Source of the DNA: Stutzerimonas stutzeri
GTDB lineage: Bacteria; Pseudomonadota; Gammaproteobacteria; Pseudomonadales; Pseudomonadaceae
DNA length: 64,000 nucleotides
Direction: 5' to 3'
Assembly: GCF_000952685.1 (NCBI RefSeq)
Contig: NZ_JYHV01000029.1
Span: 1-64,000, forward strand
A program made the position numbers and the translations under genes. Under the pieces are notes generated by a model. The model made no database searches and was not told the DNA's origin. It saw only the letters and a program-made list of their open reading frames with translations. Below are positions 1-11,801 of the stretch, one piece after another (position 1 is the stretch's first letter; each line of letters begins with the position of its first letter).

Positions 1-412
1 GGCCCGACCCCGGGCCGAATGATGTTGAGCACGCCTGATCACGCCGGCTCGGTGCGCGCGCCAGCCCATTCGCCGCGGGGCGCGGCTCCCACGAGAGCGG
101 CGTCCTGCGTCACCTCTGTGGGAGGCCCGACCTCGGGCCGAATGATGTTGAGCACGCCTGATCAGATCACCCCAGGCCTCGAATTCGCGCCAAATGAATT
201 CGCCGCGGGGGCGCGGCTCCCACAAGAGCGACGTCCTGCGTCACCTCTGTGGGAGGCCCGACCTCGGGCCGAATGATGTTGAGCACGCCTGACCGGATCA
301 CGCCAGACCCCGTGTTCGCGCCGAACCCATTCGCCGCGGGGGCGCGGCTCCCACAAGAGCGACGTCCTGCGTCACCTCGGTGGGAGGCCCGACCTCGGGC
401 CGAATGAGGGGG
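1..412. repeat. Tandem REP-like units (about 130 bp period)
   Basis: Starts of the same unit (GGCCCGACC followed by TCGGGCCGAATGA) recur at about 1, 124, 254 and 386, so the period is 123-132 bp. Each unit contains the small palindrome GGCCCGA/TCGGGCC and a block reading CATTCGCCGCGG then GCGCGGCTCCCAC. The CTCCCAC end is the reverse complement of the GTGGGAG that opens the next palindrome, so units can pair in opposite orientations as in a BIME. Such blocks are typical Pseudomonas REP sequences between genes. No coding potential is convincing here. The array lies downstream of the gacS stop. Confidence 0.8.
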
Positions 413-426
413 TCGACGACGTCGCG

Positions 427-3180
<2,754 letters not shown>

Positions 3181-3306
3181 GGATCCATTCCCCTGGTTGC
3201 CAGGCCGCTAGTGTAGCGGCTCGCAGAAAGGGAATCTGCCTAGCTGATCCTTCTAGCGACGGGGAGCGAGCAACCAATGGATCAGCGCCGGGCAGTTTGC
3301 CGCTGC

Positions 3307-3933
3307 TCAGTCCAAGCCGCGGATATCGCGCCCCTGGAAGCCGGGAAGCTGCCACTCAAAGGTCATCGCCAGCACTCGGAACAGAAAGCCGGCACAAAGC
3401 GTGGCGAGCGAGGCGATGGTGTTGTCGACGCCCAGCCACAACAGCGCGACGTAGAGCACACCGGTGAACAGCGCCACCGTGGCATACAGCTCGCGCCGCA
3501 GCACCATCGGCACCCTGTTGCAGAGGATGTCGCGCAGCAGCCCGCCAAACACGCCGGTGATCACGCCGGCCAGCACGACGATCGAAAGGTGCGCGCCCAC
3601 CTCCATCGCCACACCGCAGCCGATTACCGTGAACGCCACCAGGCCCAATCCGTCAACCAGCAGAAACACCTGCCGCAGGTGATGCATGTGCCGAGCCACC
3701 ATGGCGGTAACGATGGCCGCACCGACGGTGAAACCGAGGTACTCGGGATTGGCAATCCAACTGATTGGATAGTGTCCCAGCAGCACATCGCGCGCGGTCC
3801 CGCCACCCAGCGCGGTGACCGTTCCCAGCATGCAGATGCCGAACAGATCCATTCCGCGGCGCATGCCCATGATGGCGCCGGACATGGCTTCGGCGGTAAT
3901 CGCGATGAGATAGATGATGTGCAACAAGGTCAC
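3307..3933 (-). CDS. TRIC/UPF0126 (YicG-like) membrane protein
   Basis: About 208 residues and almost entirely hydrophobic, with seven predicted membrane segments arranged as a duplicated three-helix unit. The glycine-rich signatures GGGTARDVLLG and FGGLLRDIL are diagnostic of the UPF0126 family, now regarded as prokaryotic TRIC-type monovalent cation channels. I chose the GTG at 3933 because it has GGAG about 9 nt upstream and gives the usual family length; a longer reading to 3987 adds a non-hydrophobic leader. It stands alone, divergent from argP. The physiological role in bacteria is not established. Confidence 0.88.
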   Translation of the reverse strand: MTLLHIIYLIAITAEAMSGAIMGMRRGMDLFGICMLGTVTALGGGTARDVLLGHYPISWIANPEYLGFTVGAAIVTAMVARHMHHLRQVFLLVDGLGLVAFTVIGCGVAMEVGAHLSIVVLAGVITGVFGGLLRDILCNRVPMVLRRELYATVALFTGVLYVALLWLGVDNTIASLATLCAGFLFRVLAMTFEWQLPGFQGRDIRGLD

Positions 3934-4056
3934 GGCTCGACTCCAAAGGGTGCGGAACGCTGAAAGGCGCGCAATTATGGGGCACACTCCGGTTAGATCG
4001 GCGTAGCTAAGTAAATTTAGGCTATACGAATATTTTCTTAATCAGAGGGCCAGCGC

Positions 4057-4956
4057 GTGAATCTCGATCCCAAGCAGACCGAAGCCTTTCGCGCCGTCAT
4101 CAAGACCGGCAGCTTCGAACAGGCAGCGCTGCGCCTGCACCTGACGCCGCCGGCGATTTCGCAACGTGTACGCGCCCTGGAAAGCGCGCTGGGTAACGCA
4201 CTGGTGGTGCGCAGCCGGCCCTGCCGCCCTACCGAAATCGGTCAGAGGCTGATGCAGTACCTCAAGCGCGCCTCGCTGCTCGAAGCCGACCTGATGGCGG
4301 ACCTGGCCGAACGCAGCGATGCCCCCTTGGTGGTGGTCGCCGCACTCAACGCCGATAGCCTTGGCACCTGGTTCTTCCCGGCGCTAGCCAAGGTACTGAT
4401 TCGCGAGCGGGTGCTCTTGGACCTGACCATCGAAGACCAGGATCACACCTACAACCTGCTGGAAACCGGCCTGGCGATCGGCTGCATCAGCACCGAACCC
4501 AAACCGATGCGCGGCTGCACGGCAAGCCCGCTGGGCAGCATGCGCTATCGCCTGGTGGCGTCCGCTACATTCCGCCAGCAATACTTCGCCCATGGCCTGA
4601 CCCGCCATGCCGCGCGCAAGGCGCCGGTGGTGGCGTACACGAGCAAGGACCGACTCACTTCCTCCTTCCTGCTGCGCCAGCTGGGGCTTCCCGAAGGCGC
4701 CTATCCCAGCCACTACGTACCCGGCGCCGAGCCACGCTTCCATGCGATCCGCTGCGGGCTGGGCTATGGCATGGTGCCGGAACTGCTGTTGCACGATGCA
4801 CTGGCGCAAGGTGCGGTAGTCGACCTGGCTGCGGATACGCCGTTGGATATTTCGCTGTACTGGCACACCTGGAAGGTGCAATCGCCGCGGATGGAAAACC
4901 TCTCGCGGCAGATCATCGAGGCCGCGCCCAGGATCCTTGCGCGACCCACCGAATAG
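4057..4956 (+). CDS. argP: LysR-type regulator ArgP (IciA)
   Basis: A 299-residue LysR-family activator. The N-terminal winged helix (about residues 4-62; FEQAALRLHLTPPAISQRV) is followed by an effector domain carrying the ArgP-type sequences LNADSLGTWFFPAL and YWHTWKVQSPRM, which align with E. coli ArgP from memory. ArgP senses lysine/arginine and usually activates a LysE/ArgO exporter, but no exporter gene lies next to it here. Translation probably starts at GTG 4057 with GAGGG upstream. It is divergent from the TRIC gene and about 56 bp upstream of pcpS. Confidence 0.9.
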   Translation: MNLDPKQTEAFRAVIKTGSFEQAALRLHLTPPAISQRVRALESALGNALVVRSRPCRPTEIGQRLMQYLKRASLLEADLMADLAERSDAPLVVVAALNADSLGTWFFPALAKVLIRERVLLDLTIEDQDHTYNLLETGLAIGCISTEPKPMRGCTASPLGSMRYRLVASATFRQQYFAHGLTRHAARKAPVVAYTSKDRLTSSFLLRQLGLPEGAYPSHYVPGAEPRFHAIRCGLGYGMVPELLLHDALAQGAVVDLAADTPLDISLYWHTWKVQSPRMENLSRQIIEAAPRILARPTE

Positions 4957-5012
4957 CCCGCCAAGCGCATCGGGCCTGCGTTCACAGCATCGGTTGAGGC
5001 ACACTAGCGGCC

Positions 5013-5726
5013 ATGAATCGACCTCCCCAACATCCCGCTTGCTGCTCGCCGTTGCAGGATCACTGGCCGCTGCCACGCGCCCTTCCCGGCGTGCGGTTGC
5101 TCAGTACCCGCTTCGATCCCGACCGGCTCGACCCCGAAGACTTCCAGCGCTGGGGCCTTCCCGCCATGCGCGCGGTGAGCAAGCGCCAGACCGAATTTCT
5201 CGCCGGTCGCATCTGTGCCCACGAGGCCTTGCGCAGAGTCACCGGCGTGGCGGCGATTCCCGAGATTGCACAGGACCGCTCGCCCATCTGGCCGACCGAC
5301 GTGGTCGGTTCCATCACCCATGGCGCCGGCTGGGCCGCGGTGGTCGCGGCACGAAGCGATCAGTGGCGCGGCCTGGGCCTCGATGTGGAAAAATTGCTGC
5401 CAACAGCACGCGCTGACCGCCTGGCGGAAGAAATCCTCACCCCGCTGGAACTGGAAGCCTGCACCGGGCTCGACGATGCACAGCGAGCCTTGCGAGTGAC
5501 CCTGACCTTCTCGATCAAGGAGAGCCTGTTCAAGGCGCTCTACCCACTGGTGAAGACGCGCTTCTACTTCCACGAAGCCGAACTGATCCATCAGGGCACC
5601 GATGGGCATGCTCGCTTGCGCCTGCTCAACGATCTGTCTGAAGAATGGAAGACCGGCACCGAGCTGGAGGGCCAGTTCGCGCAGTTCGAGAATTACCTGC
5701 TCAGTCTGGTCAGCATTCCGGTCTGA
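5013..5726 (+). CDS. pcpS: 4'-phosphopantetheinyl transferase (PcpS/EntD type)
   Basis: A 237-residue enzyme that moves the phosphopantetheine arm from CoA onto carrier proteins. Pseudomonas PcpS serves both fatty-acid ACP and siderophore peptide synthetases. The Mg-binding signature GLGLDVEKL and the second motif FSIKESLFKALYP are both present, as is the N-terminal KRQTEFLAGRICAHEALRR typical of EntD-like enzymes. Length agrees with PcpS (about 240). It follows argP by 56 bp and no carrier-protein or NRPS gene is adjacent, in keeping with a housekeeping role. Confidence 0.92.
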   Translation: MNRPPQHPACCSPLQDHWPLPRALPGVRLLSTRFDPDRLDPEDFQRWGLPAMRAVSKRQTEFLAGRICAHEALRRVTGVAAIPEIAQDRSPIWPTDVVGSITHGAGWAAVVAARSDQWRGLGLDVEKLLPTARADRLAEEILTPLELEACTGLDDAQRALRVTLTFSIKESLFKALYPLVKTRFYFHEAELIHQGTDGHARLRLLNDLSEEWKTGTELEGQFAQFENYLLSLVSIPV

Positions 5727-5828
5727 CCGCTTTCGAGCAAGGCAATGATGGCGCTTGCGGCTCGATGAAATTGATCCACGTAGGATGGGTGCAATTCATC
5801 GCTGCAAACGCCAGATCTAAGCCTGGGT

Positions 5829-7451
5829 CTATGACCGCGCCGGGCGCCGTGAATCCGTCTGTTTCCGTGGCCACACCAGGCTGAAGCGCGCACCACCCAG
5901 CTCACTGTGGGCGATCTGCGAGCGGCCGCCGTGCCAGTAGGAAATCCGCCTTACGATGGACAACCCCAGGCCATGTCCGCCGGAGGCGCGCGTGCGGCTG
6001 TCGTCCAGGCGCAGGAACGGCGCGAACACCTTTTCCCACGCCTCTTCCGGCACGCCCGGTCCATCATCGTCGACCATCAGCTGCGCCCGCTCGGCATCGA
6101 GCACGAAACTCACCTGGACCCGTGTTTCGGCATGACGCATGGCGTTGGTGATCAGGTTGCTCAAGGCGCGGCGCAGGTAGTGCGGTTCGGCCTCGACGAC
6201 GCTGCTGCCATCATCGGCCGGCACGCAGGGCCCACGCTCGACCCGAACATCCGCGCGCAACGGTGCCAGCTCACCGATCACTTGATCGACCAAGGCCTCG
6301 AGGTCGACCGCTTTGAAGGTGAGCTCCGGCGAACCGCGCTCCAGACGCGTATACACCAGCATTTCGTCCACCAGCCGGTCGAGGTCATCGATGTCGCCGT
6401 CCATGCCTTCCAGGTACTTGGTCCGCGCCTCTGGCGTCTGGGCCGAGCCGGCCATTTCCAGCCCGAAGCGCAGACGCGCGACCGGCGTGCGCAGCTCATG
6501 GGCCACTGCGCTGACCATCTCCCGCTGCACCGCCAGCAAGCGCTGCAGATGGCTGGCCATGCCGTTGAACGCCTTCGCCAGTCGTCCGACCGAATCGGTG
6601 CCGGCGTCCGGCACGCGGGCCTCCAGATGGCCACTGGCAATGCGCGTGGCGGCGCTTTCCACCTCGCGCAGACGCTGTTCCAGATGACGCACCAACAGAT
6701 AGACCGTTAACCCGATCAATGACAGGCCAAGCACGCCGATCAATACCAGCAGCTCGGGCGGATAGGGATTCATCTGATGCAACGGCCCCAGCGCCATGAT
6801 CCAGGACGTCCCGGCGATCGCTGCGAACACCTGGATGGCCTCGCCACCACCGACCAGCGCCATCACCGTGTCACCCTCATCGAGCCGGCGGCGCTGATCG
6901 TCATCGAGGCTGGCACTGTCGCGGGTGAGCAGTTCCAGATCATAACCAAAGCCGCGCGCCTGCTTGAGCTCGGCCAGACGCCGAGGTTGCTCGGCTTCGG
7001 GATAGCGAATCAGCTCGTCGATCAGCAGGTAGATGGTGGCGCGCGCCAACTGCTCGCTGAGCTGCTCCACCTCACCGGTCAGGGCCAGATGATCCTCGGC
7101 GCTGACCAGGGAAAAGATCGTCACGCTGTTCGGCCGCATCTGCTCGACCAGCACCTGCCCGTTCAGCAGCCGCGCTTCCAGGCGACTCTCCAGACGGATG
7201 TCTTCCAGCGTACGCACGCGCAGCGGAATTCCCAGCAAGCGCCCCCAGAGATTGGCCGCCTGGCGCCGCTCGATGGGCGTCATGTTGCTCATGTTGTGCG
7301 CCATCAGGCGAAAGGTGCCGCTGGCGAGCGCCTCGCGATGCTTATCGGCGCGCACCTCGTTGAGCAGATGCAGGCCGCCGGCGCCCAGCAGTCCGACCAG
7401 CACCAGGACGGCGAGCATGCCGCCGTAGATGCGCAGGAAGATGGAGTTCAC
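5829..7451 (-). CDS. rstB: RstB-like sensor histidine kinase
   Basis: A 540-residue classical membrane kinase. A first membrane helix (about 5-28) is followed by a periplasmic domain of some 200 residues, longer than in E. coli RstB. A second helix (about 233-255), a HAMP domain (RHLEQRLREVESAA) and a kinase core follow. The H box is VAHELRTPVARL with His318; N (LSNLITNAMRHA), G1 (DDGPGVP) and G2 (GGHGLGL) boxes are intact. Its ATG overlaps the response-regulator stop by 4 nt, so the two are co-translated. RstB assignment rests on the partner and HAMP region; the signal is unknown. Confidence 0.85.
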   Translation of the reverse strand: MNSIFLRIYGGMLAVLVLVGLLGAGGLHLLNEVRADKHREALASGTFRLMAHNMSNMTPIERRQAANLWGRLLGIPLRVRTLEDIRLESRLEARLLNGQVLVEQMRPNSVTIFSLVSAEDHLALTGEVEQLSEQLARATIYLLIDELIRYPEAEQPRRLAELKQARGFGYDLELLTRDSASLDDDQRRRLDEGDTVMALVGGGEAIQVFAAIAGTSWIMALGPLHQMNPYPPELLVLIGVLGLSLIGLTVYLLVRHLEQRLREVESAATRIASGHLEARVPDAGTDSVGRLAKAFNGMASHLQRLLAVQREMVSAVAHELRTPVARLRFGLEMAGSAQTPEARTKYLEGMDGDIDDLDRLVDEMLVYTRLERGSPELTFKAVDLEALVDQVIGELAPLRADVRVERGPCVPADDGSSVVEAEPHYLRRALSNLITNAMRHAETRVQVSFVLDAERAQLMVDDDGPGVPEEAWEKVFAPFLRLDDSRTRASGGHGLGLSIVRRISYWHGGRSQIAHSELGGARFSLVWPRKQTDSRRPARS

Positions 7452-8170
7452 TGCAGCGCTTCAGCCGCTTCGGAAACGAACAGGTAGCCCTTGCCGCGCA
7501 CTGTCTTGATCAAGCGGGGATGATCGGGATCATCACCGATCTTGGGGCGGATTCGCGAAATGCGAACGTCGATCGAGCGATCCTGGCCGTCGTATTCGAT
7601 GCCGCGCAGCTCGGCGAAGATCTGCTCGCGGGACATGATCCGCCCGGGGTTGGAACTGAGCAGCCACAACAGGTCGAACTCTGCCCCGGTCAGCTCGATC
7701 CCCTCGCCTCGCAGCCAGGCCTCGCGCAGCGCGCTGTCGACCACCAGCGGGCCGTACTGGATACGCTTGGTACCGCTGGCAGGCGTGGCATCGGTACCCT
7801 CGCGCCGGCGCAGCAATGCTCGGATACGCGCCAGCAACAGCCGCGGGCGCACCGGTTTGCAAACGTAATCATCAGCGCCGATCTCGAGTCCCAGCACCTG
7901 ATCGAGGTCGTCGGCACGGGCCGTCAGCATCAGAATCGGGCCGTCGTAGCGATCACGCACCTTACGGCAGATCGACAGCCCGTCTTCACCTGGCAACATC
8001 AGGTCGAGCACCACCAGATCGGGCCGCTCGGCGATGATGCGTTCGGCCGCCAGAGCGCCGTTCGCTTCGATCGACACCTGCATGCCATTACTTTCCAGAT
8101 ACTCACGGGTCAGCTCTGCCAACCGCTGGTCATCTTCGACGATGAGAATTCGCCAAGCTTCCTGATCCAT
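7448..8170 (-). CDS. rstA: OmpR-family response regulator RstA
   Basis: 240 residues: a receiver (about 7-120) with phospho-acceptor Asp56 in VVLDLMLPGEDG and acidic pair VEDD, then a winged-helix OmpR/PhoB output domain ending KTVRGKGYLFV. The pattern MQVSIEANG...CRKVRD...GPILMLT follows E. coli RstA. The ATG at 8170 is preferred over the longer frame because CGGAGG sits 6-7 nt upstream. It is the first gene of the rstA-rstB operon, divergent from nrdA across a 736-bp region; an NrdR-box-like sequence lies about 98 bp before its start. Confidence 0.88.
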   Translation of the reverse strand: MDQEAWRILIVEDDQRLAELTREYLESNGMQVSIEANGALAAERIIAERPDLVVLDLMLPGEDGLSICRKVRDRYDGPILMLTARADDLDQVLGLEIGADDYVCKPVRPRLLLARIRALLRRREGTDATPASGTKRIQYGPLVVDSALREAWLRGEGIELTGAEFDLLWLLSSNPGRIMSREQIFAELRGIEYDGQDRSIDVRISRIRPKIGDDPDHPRLIKTVRGKGYLFVSEAAEALQ

Positions 8171-8267
8171 TCGCGCCTCCGCACAGCATCGCCACGCCCA
8201 ACGAGGGGGCGCGCCATTGTACTCAAGCCCGGCCATCAGACGAGCCTCATGAAAGGGCTTGCAATAA

Positions 8268-8283
8268 ACACAACATATAGTGT
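8268..8283. promoter_or_regulatory. NrdR box (distal copy)
   Basis: ACACAACATATAGTGT matches the NrdR consensus acaCwAtATaTwgtgt at nearly every position. NrdR is the ATP/dATP-sensing repressor of ribonucleotide reductase genes. This copy is about 640 bp from nrdA but only about 98 bp upstream of rstA, so it could act on either side or not at all. Confidence 0.6.
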
Positions 8284-8411
8284 TAGCCGCTTTGTCGAGA
8301 GCAGCCCGCAAGGCCTTGAAAACTCTTGGTAGTTCGTCGGATGCGGCGCAAGCCTTTGCCCGTGCGGGCTGGCCGCGTGCCAGCGCTTTTCACCCACAAA
8401 CCACCCACATG

Positions 8412-8420
8412 TTATCCACA
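8412..8420 (+). promoter_or_regulatory. DnaA box
   Basis: TTATCCACA is an exact R1-type DnaA box. DnaA-ATP regulates nrdAB in E. coli through boxes in the promoter, so a perfect box about 490 bp upstream of nrdA fits known control of dNTP synthesis by replication initiation. Confidence 0.65.
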
Positions 8421-8604
8421 GGTTGTTCCTCTTGAACGCCTTGCGTTGCCCCAAAACCGGCACTATCGTGTCGTCGTTGGACTCCAGAACCCTACATATG
8501 GGGTTAAAAGCGCCGCACAGACACAAACGCCGAAAAAAGCAAGCAAAATAATTCGCTCTGATTTTTGACCGGTTCGCGCCCGCGCCGAGCGCAATGGATC
8601 GATG

Positions 8605-8625
8605 CCGCAGGCCGCGCGCCTGCGG
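8605..8625. other. Strong 8-bp-stem hairpin in nrdA upstream region
   Basis: CCGCAGGC, a 5-nt loop, then GCCTGCGG: a perfect inverted repeat without a T tract. It may be a REP-like element or a structure in a long leader. No gene ends nearby, so a terminator role is unlikely. Confidence 0.55.
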
Positions 8626-8679
8626 AGCCCAACGTTGATTTCGCTCAAGACCAGCAGTAGCGCACGCGCCAAGTGCATC

Positions 8680-8695
8680 ACACTACATGTTGTGT
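8680..8695. promoter_or_regulatory. NrdR box (proximal copy)
   Basis: ACACTACATGTTGTGT agrees with the NrdR consensus and lies about 210 bp upstream of the nrdA ATG. It is a near-perfect palindrome. Confidence 0.65.
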
Positions 8696-8701
8696 TTTGA
8701 G

Positions 8702-8718
8702 GTTGTGAACTTCACAAC
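8702..8718. promoter_or_regulatory. Perfect 17-nt palindrome upstream of nrdA
   Basis: GTTGTGAA, a central C, then TTCACAAC, 6 nt downstream of the proximal NrdR box. The half-site TGTGA recalls CRP/Vfr sites, but the 3-nt spacing is too short for them. It is probably an operator; the protein is unknown. Confidence 0.45.
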
Positions 8719-8906
8719 GCCTGACTATGCTTCGGGACATTCGATTCGCCACCTCCAGTGCTGGATCGTTACCCCTTATCGAGACACCCATGCGCCGGTT
8801 CGCCGGGGCATGGTTCATGCAAGAAACAAGCAGTACCCGACAGGGCCGCCCATGAAGCCGGCCTGCCACCAAACGTGCACCGAGACAGAGAGAATCCGGA
8901 GACCCC

Positions 8907-11801
8907 ATGCAGAACGAGTCCATTCGCGAGAACCCGCAGGCAGCCGACAGCACGCTGGACCTGGCCGCTACTGCGCCGGGCCAGCTGCGCGTGATCAAGC
9001 GCAACGGTACAGTCGTCCCCTACACCGATGACAAGATCACCGTCGCCATCACCAAGGCGTTTCTCGCAGTGGAAGGCAACAATGCCTCCGCCTCGTCGCG
9101 CATCCACGACACCGTCGCGCGCCTGACCGAACAGGTCACCGCCACCTTCAAGCGCCGCATGCCTTCGGGCGGCACCATCCACATCGAAGAAATCCAAGAC
9201 CAGGTCGAACTGGCCCTGATGCGTTCCGGTGAGCAGAAAGTCGCGCGCGACTACGTCATCTACCGCGAGTCCCGCACCCAGGAGCGCAAGCGTGGCGCGG
9301 TCGACGCGCCGGTTGACGCCCACCCGAGCATCCGCATCAAGCGCGCCGACGGCAGCCTGTCGCCGTTGGACCTGGGCCGCCTGAACACCATCATCACCGA
9401 AGCCTGCGAAGGCCTCGCAGAAGTCGATGGCGCGCTGATCCAGAAAGAAACCCTGAAAAACCTGTACGACGGCGTCGAGCAGACCGACGTCAACACCGCC
9501 CTGGTGATGACCGCCCGCACCCTGGTCGAGCGTGAGCCGAACTACTCCTACGTCACTGCCCGCCTGTTGATGGACACCCTGCGCGCCGAAGCCCTGAGCT
9601 TCCTGGAAGTCGCCGAGGCCGCCACCCATCACGAAATGGCCGACCTCTACGCCAAGGCGCTGCCGGCTTACGTGGAAAAGGGTGTGGAATTCGAGCTGCT
9701 CGACCCGCGCCTGAAGGAATACGACCTGGCCAAGCTGGGCGCCGCGATCAACCACGAGCAGGACCAGCAGTTCACCTACCTCGGCCTGCAGACCCTCTAC
9801 GACCGCTACTTCATCCATAAGGATGGCGTGCGTTTCGAGCTGCCGCAGATCTTCTTCATGCGCGTCGCCATGGGCCTGGCCATCGAGGAAGAACAGCGCG
9901 AAGCCCGCGCCATCGAGTTCTACAACTTGCTGTCGTCCTTCGACTACATGGCCTCCACGCCGACCCTGTTCAACGCCGGCACCCTGCGTCCGCAGCTGTC
10001 TTCGTGCTACCTGACCACCGTGCCGGACGACCTGGGCGGTATCTACGACGCCATCCGCGATAACGCCCTGCTCTCCAAGTTCGCAGGCGGCCTGGGCAAC
10101 GACTGGACCCCGGTGCGTGCACTGGGCGCCTACATCAAGGGCACCAACGGCAAATCCCAGGGCGTCGTGCCCTTCCTCAAAGTGGTCAACGACACCGCCG
10201 TCGCGGTCAACCAGGGCGGCAAGCGCAAGGGCGCGGTCTGCGCCTACCTGGAAACCTGGCACCTCGACATCGAGGAATTCCTCGAGCTGCGCAAGAACAC
10301 CGGTGACGACCGTCGCCGTACCCACGACATGAACACCGCCAACTGGATTCCGGACCTGTTCATGAAGCGCGTCTTCGACGACGGCAAGTGGACCCTGTTC
10401 TCGCCGAGCGAAGTGCCCGACCTGCACGACCTCACCGGCAAGGCCTTCGAGGAGCGCTACGAGTACTACGAAGCCCTGATCGAATACGGCAAGATCAAGA
10501 ACTACAAGACCCTGCAGGCCAAAGACCTGTGGCGCAAGATGCTTTCCATGCTGTTCGAAACCGGCCACCCATGGCTGACCTTCAAGGACCCGTGCAACCT
10601 GCGCAGCCCGCAGCAGCACGTCGGCGTGGTGCACAGCTCCAACCTCTGCACCGAGATTACGCTCAACACCAACAAGGACGAAATCGCCGTCTGCAACCTG
10701 GGCTCGGTCAACCTGCCGAACCACATCGTCGACGGCAAGCTGGACACCGCCAAGCTGGAGCGCACCGTGCGCACCGCCGTGCGGATGCTCGATAACGTCA
10801 TCGACATCAACTACTACTCGGTGCCGCAGGCGCGTAACTCCAACTTCAAGCACCGCCCGGTGGGCCTGGGCATCATGGGCTTCCAGGACGCGCTGTACCT
10901 GCAGCACATCCCCTACGGCTCCGATGCCGCCATCGACTTCGCCGACAAGTCCATGGAAGCGGTCAGCTACTACGCCATCCAGGCCTCCTGTGACCTGGCC
11001 GACGAGCGTGGCGCCTACGAAACCTTCCAGGGTTCGCTGTGGAGCCAGGGCATCCTGCCGCTGGACTCGCAGCAGATCCTCATCGAAGCGCGTGGCCAGA
11101 AGTACATCGACGTCGACCTGACCGAGTCCCTGGACTGGGCTCCGGTGCGTGCCCGCGTCAAGAACGGCATCCGTAACTCGAACATCATGGCCATCGCACC
11201 GACCGCGACCATCGCCAACATAACCGGCGTGTCGCAGTCCATCGAGCCGACCTACCAGAACCTCTACGTGAAATCGAACCTCTCGGGCGAATTCACCGTG
11301 ATCAACCCCTACCTGGTTCGCGACCTCAAGGCGCGCGGTCTGTGGGACGCGGTCATGATCAACGACCTCAAGTACTACGACGGTTCCGTGCAACAGATCG
11401 AGCGCATCCCGCAGGAGTTGAAAGACCTCTACGCGACAGCCTTCGAAGTGGAAACCAAGTGGATCGTCGACGCCGCCAGCCGCCGCCAGAAGTGGATCGA
11501 CCAGGCTCAGTCGCTGAACCTCTACATCGCCGGCGCCAGCGGCAAGAAGCTGGACGTGACCTACCGCATGGCCTGGTACCGTGGCCTGAAAACCACCTAC
11601 TACCTCCGTGCCCTGGCCGCGACCAGCACCGAGAAGTCCACCGTCAACACCGGCAAGCTCAACGCCGTGTCCAGCGGTGGCAACGGCAGCGCCAGCACTG
11701 CTCCGGTGAAAGCTGCGCCAGCTCCAGAAATGGCCGCAGGCCCAGCACCGGTGCCGAAGGCCTGTGCCATTGATGAGCCAGACTGCGAAGCCTGCCAATA
11801 A
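8907..11801 (+). CDS. nrdA: Class Ia ribonucleotide reductase, large subunit
   Basis: A 964-residue alpha subunit that reduces ribonucleoside diphosphates to deoxy forms in the cytoplasm. Two consecutive ATP-cone domains (about 30-130 and 145-240) resemble those of P. aeruginosa NrdA, where one cone binds dATP. Active-site residues are visible: Cys367 (SSCYLTTV), Asn579-Cys581-Glu583 (NLCTE) and Cys596 (VCNLGSVNL). The C-terminal tail ends DCEACQ, the redox-shuttle cysteines. CGGAGA precedes the ATG. It is followed by nrdB after 328 bp, which is unusually far for an operon. Confidence 0.97.
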   Translation: MQNESIRENPQAADSTLDLAATAPGQLRVIKRNGTVVPYTDDKITVAITKAFLAVEGNNASASSRIHDTVARLTEQVTATFKRRMPSGGTIHIEEIQDQVELALMRSGEQKVARDYVIYRESRTQERKRGAVDAPVDAHPSIRIKRADGSLSPLDLGRLNTIITEACEGLAEVDGALIQKETLKNLYDGVEQTDVNTALVMTARTLVEREPNYSYVTARLLMDTLRAEALSFLEVAEAATHHEMADLYAKALPAYVEKGVEFELLDPRLKEYDLAKLGAAINHEQDQQFTYLGLQTLYDRYFIHKDGVRFELPQIFFMRVAMGLAIEEEQREARAIEFYNLLSSFDYMASTPTLFNAGTLRPQLSSCYLTTVPDDLGGIYDAIRDNALLSKFAGGLGNDWTPVRALGAYIKGTNGKSQGVVPFLKVVNDTAVAVNQGGKRKGAVCAYLETWHLDIEEFLELRKNTGDDRRRTHDMNTANWIPDLFMKRVFDDGKWTLFSPSEVPDLHDLTGKAFEERYEYYEALIEYGKIKNYKTLQAKDLWRKMLSMLFETGHPWLTFKDPCNLRSPQQHVGVVHSSNLCTEITLNTNKDEIAVCNLGSVNLPNHIVDGKLDTAKLERTVRTAVRMLDNVIDINYYSVPQARNSNFKHRPVGLGIMGFQDALYLQHIPYGSDAAIDFADKSMEAVSYYAIQASCDLADERGAYETFQGSLWSQGILPLDSQQILIEARGQKYIDVDLTESLDWAPVRARVKNGIRNSNIMAIAPTATIANITGVSQSIEPTYQNLYVKSNLSGEFTVINPYLVRDLKARGLWDAVMINDLKYYDGSVQQIERIPQELKDLYATAFEVETKWIVDAASRRQKWIDQAQSLNLYIAGASGKKLDVTYRMAWYRGLKTTYYLRALAATSTEKSTVNTGKLNAVSSGGNGSASTAPVKAAPAPEMAAGPAPVPKACAIDEPDCEACQ

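Larger units (their letters stand above)
8171..8906. promoter_or_regulatory. Large divergent regulatory region between rstA and nrdA
   Basis: 736 bp without a convincing gene. It holds an NrdR-box match near the rstA side, a perfect DnaA box, a strong hairpin at 8605-8625, a second NrdR-box match and a perfect palindrome 190-230 bp before nrdA. A weaker box-like palindrome (CCCTACATATGGGGTT) lies at 8490-8505. Short open frames here lack ribosome-binding sites and were not called. Confidence 0.6.
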
